DNA from: Gemmatimonadota bacterium
GTDB taxonomy: Bacteria; Gemmatimonadota; Gemmatimonadetes; Longimicrobiales; Gaopeijiaceae
Direction: 5' to 3'
Assembly: GCA_030550695.1 (NCBI GenBank)
Contig: JAUQOX010000043.1
Span: 1 to 15,544 of the forward strand
DNA length: 15,544 nt
The position numbers were made by a program, and so were the translations under genes. Positions 6,216 to 13,587 of the stretch are shown in pieces. Position 1 is the first letter of the stretch. Each line of letters begins with the position of its first letter. The notes below the pieces were generated by a model, which saw only the letters and a list, made by a program, of their open reading frames with translations, searched no databases and had not been told where the DNA came from.

Positions 6216-7559
6216 TCAGCTTGCCCCGGCCCGGGAAAGCACCGGCGCCAGGACCTCCTCCAGATCGGGTTTACCCAACACCTGGAGTTCGTACCGCACG
6301 CGGGTATGGGGGACGGGAATCCGGACGATCCTCCCCAGGTCGATGGGCGTCCCTACCGCCACGGATTCCACGCCTCCTTCCTCCACCGCCCGGACCAGGG
6401 TGGCCTCCAGGTCCCTGACCTGCTGTTCCCCGTACCCCATGGCCGGCAGGAGTCCCCCCAGGTTTGGGTATTTCCGGAAGGTGTCCACCAGCTCGCCCAC
6501 CAGGTAGGGTCGAGGGTCCACCAGTTCTCTTGCACCGCACTTCCGGGCCCCCAACACCGCGGCCCCGTAGCCCATTTCCCCGTGGGTCAGGGTGGGGCCG
6601 TCCTCCACCGCCAAGACCCTCTTCCCCTTGAGCACCTGGGGGTCATCGATGAAGAGGGGGGAGGCAGCCTCCAGCAGGGCCGCCCGGGGGTTCAAGGCCT
6701 CCACGCTCCGGCGTACCTCCTCCACCCCTCGGGGGTCCGCCGTATCCACTTTGTTGATGATCACCGCGTGGGCCATCCGGACGTTGGTTTCGCCGGGGTA
6801 GTAGCGTTGTTCGTGGCCGGGACGGTGCGGGTCCACCACGGTGATGTGGACGTCCGGCCTGAAGAAGGGCGTGTCGTTGTTGCCGCCGTCCCAAAGGAGG
6901 ACATCCCCCTCCTCCTCGGCCTGGGCCAAGATGTCCTGGTAGTCCACCCCGGCGTACACCACGGAACCCGCAGCCAGATGGGGTTCGTACTCCTCCCGCT
7001 CCTCGATGGTCACCCGGTGGAACACCAGATCCTCTTCCCCCGCAAACCGCTGCACCCGCTGGCGAGCCAGGTCGCCATAGGGCATGGGGTGCCTCACCAC
7101 CACCACCCGCAGACCCCGGTCCCGCAGGAGGCGGGCCACAGCCCGCGACGTCTGGCTTTTCCCCGCCCCGGTACGGGAGGCGCATACCGCCACCACCGGC
7201 TTTACCGAGCTCAGCATGGTCCGGGTAGCGCTGGGGATTTCGAAAGCCGAACCGCAGGCCGTGACCCGGGCGGCCAGGTGCATGACGTATTCGTGAGAAA
7301 CGTCGGAATACGCCATGATGCAACGGTCCACTTCCAGGAGCCGGACGAGTTCTTCGAGCTTTTCTTCAGGGTAGATGGGGATCCCCTGGGGATAGCGGTC
7401 TCCGGCAAGCTCGGGGGGATAAGTGCGATTGTCGATGTGGGGGATCTGCTGAGCGGTAAAACCCACCACCTCCACACCGGGGTCGTTGCGGTACAGGGTG
7501 TTGAAAACGTGGAAGTCCTTCCCGGCGGCGCCGAGAATCAAAAGACGTGTGCGCTCCAT
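6216..7559 (-). CDS. cpgS: Cyclic 2,3-diphosphoglycerate synthetase-like P-loop protein
   Basis: This 447-residue soluble protein has two parts. Residues 1-118 form a Rossmann-like domain (LLILGAAGKDFHVFN at 6-20, TYPPELAGDRYP at 46-57). From about 120 a P-loop NTPase domain follows, with Walker A SRTGAGKS at 128-135 (K134), Walker B-like VLLWDGGNND at 220-229 and NKVD at 269-272. This architecture is that of archaeal cyclic 2,3-diphosphoglycerate synthetase, which uses ATP to close the phosphoanhydride ring of cDPG, a thermoprotectant in some methanogens. Many bacteria carry homologues, often annotated only as GTPase, and their reaction is mostly untested. Length is close to the archaeal enzyme. 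The ATG at 7559 is preceded by GATGAGG at suitable spacing. It lies 57 nt below the corrected end of the unknown gene and is probably the last gene of that minus-strand transcript. Unlike its two upstream neighbours it is intact. Confidence 0.85.
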   Translation of the reverse strand: MERTRLLILGAAGKDFHVFNTLYRNDPGVEVVGFTAQQIPHIDNRTYPPELAGDRYPQGIPIYPEEKLEELVRLLEVDRCIMAYSDVSHEYVMHLAARVTACGSAFEIPSATRTMLSSVKPVVAVCASRTGAGKSQTSRAVARLLRDRGLRVVVVRHPMPYGDLARQRVQRFAGEEDLVFHRVTIEEREEYEPHLAAGSVVYAGVDYQDILAQAEEEGDVLLWDGGNNDTPFFRPDVHITVVDPHRPGHEQRYYPGETNVRMAHAVIINKVDTADPRGVEEVRRSVEALNPRAALLEAASPLFIDDPQVLKGKRVLAVEDGPTLTHGEMGYGAAVLGARKCGARELVDPRPYLVGELVDTFRKYPNLGGLLPAMGYGEQQVRDLEATLVRAVEEGGVESVAVGTPIDLGRIVRIPVPHTRVRYELQVLGKPDLEEVLAPVLSRAGAS

Positions 7560-7617
7560 ATGCGAAACCTCATCGGTTCAGGTTAGGCGGGATTCCTTTC
7601 GCCGATGTCCGCGAACT

Positions 7618-8131
7618 CTACCTCAAGCCGAGACTCCGGTCCAGGTGGGCCCGCAAGAGCCCCACCCGGACCCCTTCGGGATCCAAACCGCTTCGGGGGC
7701 CGACATTCTGCAAGAACAGGACCGCATCCGCGACTCGGCCCGTCCGCAATCTGGCCACCACCCCCATCTCCAGGAGCAGTCCGGAAGGAAGCCATTCCTC
7801 CCCCCCGGGCAAGGGCGTGTCCCAGACGCTCCGTGGCTTGGGCCACAAGGTCCCAATCCCTCTTCTCCAGGCCCGCCATCGACCGAAGCACCGCCCCTGC
7901 TTCGGGCGGGCCTCCCCATTTCTCCACGGCGGCTTCGGCCTCCGTCACCAGGGCCGGATCCACGACCCGCCATCCCGTACCCGGCACCCACCCGGCACCT
8001 TCCGACACGTCCCTGATCCAGGAAGGCCAATCCATGGGAGGGTCCTTCGCCCGCACGAGAGCCCAAGCTCTCTGCTGGCGGTGGAGAACCGCCAAGAACT
8101 CCCTGTCGTGCCTCCAGTCGCCGGCCTCCAC
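7618..8131 (-). pseudogene. Unknown helical protein interrupted by a frameshift in a G/C homopolymer
   Basis: I do not recognise this gene. One frame reads plausibly from about 8167 to 7810: alpha-helical, Trp/Arg/Glu-rich, with AWGEAAVEAGDWRHDREF, VPGTGWRVVDPALV and AAVEKWGGPPEAGAVLRS. It then turns into Gly/Cys/Pro-rich sequence, while the adjacent frame becomes convincing (WLPSGLLLEMGVVARL, TGRVADAVLFLQNV, VRVGLLRAHLDRSLGLR) and stops with TAG at 7618. The switch falls at the seven-C run 7800-7806; removing one base joins the halves into a protein of about 170 residues. No signal peptide or membrane segment is visible. The GTG at 8131 with GAGG upstream is a possible start, but coding-like sequence continues back to the stop of the membrane-protein gene at 8164, so it may have been the C-terminal tail of that protein. 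In the uncorrected frame the stop is at 7583. Function unknown. Confidence 0.55.
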
Positions 8132-8163
8132 CGCCGCCTCACCCCAGGCCCGGAGCCGGTTCC

Positions 8164-9660
8164 TCAGACGGAAACTCCGCCCTCCCGGCGCACCCACGTC
8201 AGGAGCAGGACTCCTAATACCCTGTCCAAGGTGGCCCCGCAAACCAGCATGGCCTGGAGTCCCAGAAGAGGCATGAGAAACAGAGAAGCCAGCGCCACCC
8301 CCAGAATGCTTCCCAGGGTGTTGATACCGTAGACCCACCCCACCGCCCTATCACCCACCCCAACCGTCAGGAGGGTCCGGGTGATGAGAGGCAGGGTCAT
8401 CCCCGCCAAGAAGGTCGCGGGGAACATGACGACCATGGGGAGCCCATAACGGACCAGGCTGAACAGGGCGTATCCCTCCGAAGTGCGGGCGAGGGCGGTC
8501 AAAAGATGCGCGGTCCACCCGAAGCTGGCGCCGTAGACGGGAAGGGTCGCAAGGGCTGACACCCCCATGAGCCACTGGATCCATCCCAGGGCCCGGACAG
8601 GGTCCTGCCAGGCATCGGCCTTCCGCCGCACCCAAAAGGATCCGAGGGCAAGCCCAAGGAGGAAAGCCGAAAGCATGATCTCGAAGCAATGGCTGGCGCT
8701 GCCCAACACCAGGGAAAGCATGCGGATCCAGGCCACTTCGTAGATGAAGGAGGCCAAGGCCGTACCGAAGCTCACCCCAAGAGAAGGCGTAAGAGGCGCT
8801 GAGGGGTCCCCGGGGCCCCGCTCCGAGGTTCCGCCGCCGGTGCCTCGCTCCCTCCTGGCCCTTCTCTGCCCCAGGCCGTTTCCCTTCCCCTCCACCGCCT
8901 TTCCACCCCCCAGGCCATCAGGGCCACGACCACATGGAGACTTCCGGCGGCCAATACGCTCCCCGGCAGACCCAACACAGGTAGGAGGAGAAATCCCCCC
9001 AGCAGCGCTCCTACCGCCGCTCCCAGGCTGTTCAGAAAGTACTAAGGAGGCCAAGACCCGCCCCGGCAACCGGGGGGCCAAGCGGAGGAAGCCGGCACTC
9101 ATGAGGGAAAAGGTGGCTCCCAGAAGCAGCGAGGGAGGGAGCAGCAGGGCCCCCACCAGGAGCCACGTGACCGCCGTCCCCGCCGTTGTCCCCCCCAAAG
9201 CCGGGAGGAGCCAGCGGTAGGCGAGCGCCTCCAACCCCAGCTAGAGGTCATGGAACAAGATCCCGCCCACCCCCACCGCCAGCTCCACCGCGGCGTACAC
9301 CACGAGGGGGCGCCGAATCACTTCCGCCCGCTTCGCCACCCACAGCGCCCCCAGGGCCACCCCTCCCAGGAAGAGGATAAGGACCGACGCCTGGGCATAG
9401 GCCGTGTGGCCCACGAACAGCCCCAGGTACCGGCTCCACATGGTTTCGTAGACCAACCCAGAAATGCCGGAAAGGAAAAACGCCAGGGAGAGGAGGAGGA
9501 CGGGGGGGTACACGGTCCGCGGCCTGAGGCGAAGGGGAAAAGGGAGAACGAGGGCCCAAGCTGGGACCAAGTCTCCCACCGGGTCGAGACCAGCCGATCT
9601 TGGGGTCAGCCGCACCGCAAAGGAAGGGGGGCACCATCTTGGCAGAGGGTCGTTCAACAC
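8164..9660 (-). pseudogene. Membrane half of a fused MFS/spermidine-synthase-type protein, degraded (in-frame stop and two frameshifts)
   Basis: Three segments together encode the 12-TM domain that precedes the SpeE-like domain in 'fused MFS/spermidine synthase' proteins. N-terminal: 9660-9244, with SGISGLVYETMWSRYLGLF. Middle: about 9240-8780, with LLGATFSLMSAGFLR and YFLNSLGAAVGALLGGFLLL. C-terminal: about 8776-8164, with LASFIYEVAWIRMLSLVLG, GMTLPLITRTLL and GWVYGINTLGSILGV. The (S/A)G.xxYExxW.R motif appears twice, as expected for the duplicated six-helix unit. Lesions are an in-frame TAG at 9241-9243, an extra base around 9041-9047, and a missing base in the C-run 8775-8778; the last two cancel, leaving about 270 nt out of frame. 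No synthase domain with a glycine-rich SAM-binding motif follows. GTG 9660 has AGGA upstream; GTG 9513, nearer the first helix, is an alternative. A functional product is unlikely unless the lesions are sequence errors. Confidence 0.78.
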
Positions 9661-9749
9661 CCCACATTCCTGCCGGGTCTATTTTTCGATTCGGCTGGGG
9701 TCGGGCGATCGGCTCCCCCCTTCCTTTTACCCTTCTCCTCGGAGGAACC
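9661..9749 (+). promoter_or_regulatory. Short divergent spacer and leader of the propeller-protein gene
   Basis: This 89-bp stretch separates the membrane-protein remnant from the secreted propeller gene. It holds a short T-rich segment (TATTTTT at 9680-9686) and the ribosome binding site GGAGG at 9741-9745, five bases before the ATG, which decides that start. I find no convincing -35/-10 pair inside it; TTGGCA at 9639-9644 with CACATT at 9663-9668 (18-bp spacing) is the best weak candidate. Confidence 0.3.
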
Positions 9750-12700
9750 ATGCGAAGGTCCTGGGTATTCCTGTTTCCGATGGCCCTCCTTTGGGTTGCC
9801 GTGGCTTCGGCGGCGGCCCAGCTCACCACCCCCTTGGACTCCGCCACCCTGGCCGCTTTCCGCTGGCGCCCCATCGGGCCGGCCAACATGGGCGGACGGA
9901 TCTCGGACGTGGAGGGGATCCCCTCACCCTCGAAGACGTTCTACGTGGCGGCAGCTTCCGGGGGGATCTGGAAAAGCACGGACAACGGCGTCACGTTCCG
10001 GCCCGTCTTCTATCGGGAGAGGGTGATCTCCATGGGCGACATCGCCATCGCTCCCTCCGACACCCTGCAGATCTGGGCCGGCACCGGGGAAGAATCCACC
10101 CGGAACTCCATCTCGCCCGGCGGAGGCATCTACAAGTCCACGGACGGCGGACTCACCTGGTCCCTGATGGGACTGGAAGGAACCGAACACATCGGGCGGA
10201 TCGTGGTCCACCCCACCAACCCCGACATCGTATGGGTGGCCGCCCTGGGACCCGTGTGGCGTCCCAGCCCCGATCGGGGACTCTACAAGACCACCGACGG
10301 GGGCAAGACCTGGCGGAAGGTCAAATATGTCAGCGAAGACGCCGGATTCGTGGAGGTAGCCATCCACCCCACCAACCCCGACATCCTCTTTGCCGCCAGT
10401 TGGGAGGTGCGGCGGGGACCCTACTTCCTGCAGAGCGGCGGCCCCGGGAGCGCTTTGTGGAAGAGCACCGACGGGGGAGAAACCTGGACCAAGGTGGAGG
10501 GACCCGGATGGCCGAAGGGGATGCTGGGGAGAATCGGCCTGGCCATCAGCCCCAGCCATCCCAACATCATGTATGCCATCGTGGAGGCGGAACCCTACGA
10601 AGGGAACAACAGGCCTAGCGGTCTTTACCGGTCCGACGACGGCGGGCTCACCTGGGAACAGCGGAACACCAACAACGTTCGGCCCTTCTATTACTCCCAG
10701 GTTCGGGTCCACCCCAAGAACCCTGACCGGGTCTACTGGTCCTCCACGCCGGTCAACGTTTCCAACGACGGGGGACGGACGGTCGGCACGGCTACGGGGG
10801 GCCTTCACGTGGATCACCACGCCATGTGGATCGACCCCGTGGACCCGGACCGGATGATCGTGGGAAACGACGGGGGGATCGGAATCAGCTTCAATCAGGG
10901 TGGGACCTACATCTTCCCCAACACCATGCCCCTCGGGCAGTTCTACGAGGTGAGCTACGGGATGGAGATCCCTTACATGGTCTGCGGCGGACTCCAGGAC
11001 AATGGATCCTGGTGCGGGCCCAGCCGTAGGCGCCAAGGGCCCATCACCAACGCCATGTGGTTCACCGTGGGCGGGGGAGACGGTTTCTTCACCCTGCAGG
11101 ACCCCGAGCTTCCCGAGATCGTGTATTCCGAATCTCAGGGCGGCAACATGCGGCGCACGAACATCCGCACCGGTGAAAGCTTCACCTTGCCGAGGCCGGG
11201 GCGGGGCGGCGGCGGTGGGGGCCAGGGGGCCCAGCAGCCCCAGAACCTGGCCGAGCAGTGGCGGTTCAACTGGAACACCCCCATGGTGCTGTCGCCCCAT
11301 GACCCCACGGTGCTCTATGCTGCCGGCAACCGGGTCCTGAAATACACGAACCGGGGCGAGCGTTACGAAATCATCTCGCCGGATCTCACCTATGCCGACA
11401 CCATGAAGATCCGCGTGAGCACCCAGACCACCGGGGGGATCACCCGCGACGTGACGGGGGCAGAAACCTTCTGCACCATCGTGGCCCTGGCCGAGTCGCC
11501 CCTGGTCCGGGGGATGCTCTTCGCCGGGACCGACGACGGTCGCACCTGGATCCGCCGAAGCGAGACGGCCGAATGGGAAGAACTCACGGGCCGGTTCCCC
11601 GGGGTCCCCGAAGGGACCTACGTGCGCCGCATCGAGCCCTCGTCCCATGATGCCAACGTCTTCTTCGTGGCCTTCGACAACCATAGGAGGGGCGATTTCA
11701 AGCCCTACTTGTACATGACCACGGACGGCGGCCGCACCTTCCGCTCCATCGTTTCCAACCTTCCCACGGGGGGGCCGGACTTCGTCCACGTCATCCGGCA
11801 GGACCTGCGCAACCCGAACCTGCTGTTCGTGGGAACGGACGTAGGGGTCTACGTGTCCACCAACCTGGGCCGGAGCTGGCAACGGTTCATGACCGACCTG
11901 CCCACCGTTCCCGTCCACGATCTCAAGATCCACCCCCGGGACCGGGAGCTCATTGCCGGTACCCATGGCAATTCCATCTGGATCGTGGACATCGCACCGC
12001 TGCAGGAGATGACCGACCAGACGGTGACCGCCGAGGCGCACCTGTTCGAGCCGAAACCCGGCCTGCAATACGGGAATCCTCCCGTGGAAGGCCACTCCAC
12101 CGGCCACATGGTGTTCCAGGTGGGCTCGCCTCCCTTCGGAGCCGAGATCGTCTTCCACATCGGTTCCGGCAACCGGGGCGGGGCGGCTCAGGTCCTCATC
12201 CTGAACCCGGCCGGCCAGCAGGTCTTTTCCACCACCGCTGCGGCCGCCCCCGGCCTGAACCGCGTGCTCTGGAACTTCCGGGTCCAGGCGCCTCCTCCCC
12301 CCAAGACCCCGGAACAGGTCCAGGATTCCCTCCGGGCTGTGGAGCAGGTGAACCGGCTGGTGGATTCCCTGGTGGCCGCGGGGGGCGACCGAACCCGCTT
12401 GGAGCAGGCCCGCCTGGCCGTACTGTCCGGGAATCTGCAGGGCTTGGCCGCCATCTTCGGAGGGGGTGGTGGGGGGGGAGGCGGCGCAGGCCAAACGCCT
12501 CCCGGCGGCCGGGTGCGTCCCCATCCCTACGATTGGGTGGAACGCCCCGGGGAGAACTGGAACGTGGGCCAGGGCGGGGGGGGTGGCGGCGTGGGAGCCG
12601 CACTGCCCCAAGAGCTGCAACCTCTCCTTCAGGCTGTACGGGCCATCAGCGGCCAGGCCGGTGGTGGGTTCGGAGGAGGGGGGGGAGGAGGAGGGTTTGG

Positions 12701-12818
12701 AGGGGGTGGGCAGGGCGCCTGGGCAGAGCCCGGCACCTATACCGTAGTCCTGAAGGTGGGCGACAAGGAGTACCGGAAACCCCTCCAGGTCATCCGGGGA
12801 CCTAATTTCACCGGTTAG
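9750..12818 (+). CDS. Secreted Asp-box (BNR/VPS10-like) beta-propeller protein with poly-Gly tracts
   Basis: The 1,022-residue product has a signal peptide cleaved after AAAQ (residue 24). Residues 40-745 form one or two beta-propellers with Asp-box motifs (S/T-x-D-x-G-x-T-W/F): STDNGVTF 76-83, STDGGLTW 130-137, TTDGGKTW 181-188, STDGGETW 239-246, SDDGGLTW 295-302, TTDGGRTF 657-664 and the variant STNLGRSW 703-710. Such 'glycosyl hydrolase/sortilin-like' proteins are abundant in Gemmatimonadota and Bacteroidota; enzymatic activity is generally unproven and the Asp box is structural, so substrate and reaction are unknown. A C-terminal part from about 755 contains a beta domain (785-845), a helical linker (853-902) and Gly-rich stretches (904-913, 942-947, 971-987), ending in a beta strand pair (TYTVVLKVGDKEYRKPLQV). 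Another Gly tract lies at 486-491. ATG 9750 is chosen for GGAGG and the signal peptide; the frame extends upstream to 9600. A hairpin follows the stop. Confidence 0.87.
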   Translation: MRRSWVFLFPMALLWVAVASAAAQLTTPLDSATLAAFRWRPIGPANMGGRISDVEGIPSPSKTFYVAAASGGIWKSTDNGVTFRPVFYRERVISMGDIAIAPSDTLQIWAGTGEESTRNSISPGGGIYKSTDGGLTWSLMGLEGTEHIGRIVVHPTNPDIVWVAALGPVWRPSPDRGLYKTTDGGKTWRKVKYVSEDAGFVEVAIHPTNPDILFAASWEVRRGPYFLQSGGPGSALWKSTDGGETWTKVEGPGWPKGMLGRIGLAISPSHPNIMYAIVEAEPYEGNNRPSGLYRSDDGGLTWEQRNTNNVRPFYYSQVRVHPKNPDRVYWSSTPVNVSNDGGRTVGTATGGLHVDHHAMWIDPVDPDRMIVGNDGGIGISFNQGGTYIFPNTMPLGQFYEVSYGMEIPYMVCGGLQDNGSWCGPSRRRQGPITNAMWFTVGGGDGFFTLQDPELPEIVYSESQGGNMRRTNIRTGESFTLPRPGRGGGGGGQGAQQPQNLAEQWRFNWNTPMVLSPHDPTVLYAAGNRVLKYTNRGERYEIISPDLTYADTMKIRVSTQTTGGITRDVTGAETFCTIVALAESPLVRGMLFAGTDDGRTWIRRSETAEWEELTGRFPGVPEGTYVRRIEPSSHDANVFFVAFDNHRRGDFKPYLYMTTDGGRTFRSIVSNLPTGGPDFVHVIRQDLRNPNLLFVGTDVGVYVSTNLGRSWQRFMTDLPTVPVHDLKIHPRDRELIAGTHGNSIWIVDIAPLQEMTDQTVTAEAHLFEPKPGLQYGNPPVEGHSTGHMVFQVGSPPFGAEIVFHIGSGNRGGAAQVLILNPAGQQVFSTTAAAAPGLNRVLWNFRVQAPPPPKTPEQVQDSLRAVEQVNRLVDSLVAAGGDRTRLEQARLAVLSGNLQGLAAIFGGGGGGGGGAGQTPPGGRVRPHPYDWVERPGENWNVGQGGGGGGVGAALPQELQPLLQAVRAISGQAGGGFGGGGGGGGFGGGGQGAWAEPGTYTVVLKVGDKEYRKPLQVIRGPNFTG

Positions 12819-12869
12819 GCGTAGGAAGGGATAGGCCGCGGCGGAGGTCCCGCGGGCTTCTCCCTATGG

Positions 12870-12899
12870 CCGGGCCGCGCTCGAGAGGGCGCGGCCCGG
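12870..12899 (+). terminator. Candidate terminator hairpin after the propeller-protein gene
   Basis: The arms CCGGGCCGCGC (12870-12880) and GCGCGGCCCGG (12889-12899) are perfect 11-bp complements around an 8-nt loop, followed only by TTTGG. It lies 51 nt after the stop at 12818. The next gene's ribosome binding site (GGAGG at 12903-12907) begins immediately after the stem, so it may instead attenuate or insulate the downstream gene. A weaker pair of CCGCGG palindromes sits at 12837-12856. Confidence 0.5.
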
Positions 12900-12913
12900 T
12901 TTGGAGGTCCATC

Positions 12914-13450
12914 ATGCAGCTACCCTTCCCTCGCCGTCCCCGTGGCTTGCGGCGGTCTAACTCCTTCCCCCGGGGACAGGCCGGGTTCCTCGCCGCCGTC
13001 TCTCTCTTGCTGACCCTGGCCGTCGGGGAGGCGGGGGCTCAGAGTTCGAATTCCCAGGGGCGGATGCACTTTTCCGTGTCGCTGGGAGGCTACCTCCTGT
13101 TTGGATTCGGTTACAGCCACATCCTCCAGGGAAACCAGTCCCTGGAGTTCACCGTCTTTCCCTTGGCCTTTCCGGCCGAGGGGTTCCCATTTGCCCTCCG
13201 TTTCGGTTACGGGTGGATCCCCTCCGATGAGATCTGGCGGGCGAAGCTGGGAGGCAACTTCATGGTGGTCATTCGCCCGGCCGGAGCCTCTCCCCAGCGC
13301 TTCGTTCCCATCGTGGCCCTCACGCCGGGAATTCAATACGACCCGGAACAGGACCGAAGCGTACGCGTAGATCTTTGGATGTCGTACTACCTCCGGCAAA
13401 AGGTGTTTGCCCCCACGGCCTTGGAGATTCTCCACGCCTGGGATCGCTGA
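12914..13450 (+). CDS. Small exported protein, probable outer-membrane beta-barrel
   Basis: The 178-residue product begins with an arginine-rich N-terminus, a hydrophobic segment at about 24-38 and a cleavage-like site after AGAQ (residue 43). The mature part shows alternating hydrophobic strands with Gly and aromatic residues: HFSVSLGGYLLFGFGYSHI at 52-70, SLEFTVFPLAF at 76-86, FALRFGYGWI at 93-102, KLGGNFMVVIRP at 111-122, FVPIVALTPGIQY at 130-142, RVDLWMSYYLRQK at 151-163. This pattern fits a small eight-strand outer-membrane barrel, which I infer rather than recognise as a named family; it resembles short 'hypothetical exported' proteins. ATG 12914 is preceded by GGAGG at 7-nt spacing; the frame extends upstream to 12866 through the hairpin, which argues against the longer form. 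It lies between two exported-protein genes on the same strand. Function unknown. Confidence 0.7.
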   Translation: MQLPFPRRPRGLRRSNSFPRGQAGFLAAVSLLLTLAVGEAGAQSSNSQGRMHFSVSLGGYLLFGFGYSHILQGNQSLEFTVFPLAFPAEGFPFALRFGYGWIPSDEIWRAKLGGNFMVVIRPAGASPQRFVPIVALTPGIQYDPEQDRSVRVDLWMSYYLRQKVFAPTALEILHAWDR

Positions 13451-13475
13451 CGGGAGGATTGCCATTCCCCGGTGC

Positions 13476-13500
13476 CCGGACGAGAGGAGTCCTCGTCCGG
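13476..13500 (+). terminator. Candidate terminator hairpin after the small barrel gene
   Basis: The arms CCGGACGAG (13476-13484) and CTCGTCCGG (13492-13500) are perfect 9-bp complements with a 7-nt loop, 26 nt after the stop at 13450. No T-run follows directly; a run of six to seven T appears only at 13567-13573. It may terminate or attenuate transcription between the barrel gene and the M16 peptidase gene. Confidence 0.42.
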
Positions 13501-13587
13501 CGGGAAAGGGAACGGCCGAGGGGAATCCGGCACCCTCCAAGCTCTTTCGGGCCGAATCGTAGGAAACTTTTTTCCCGCGGAGTCCCC

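Noticed and set aside
9924..12620. Antisense open frame of nearly 900 codons opposite the propeller gene
   Set aside because: Its translation is Gly/Pro/His/Val-rich with no domain, signal or motif, and it mirrors the codon bias of the sense gene. It is the expected artefact of high third-position GC.
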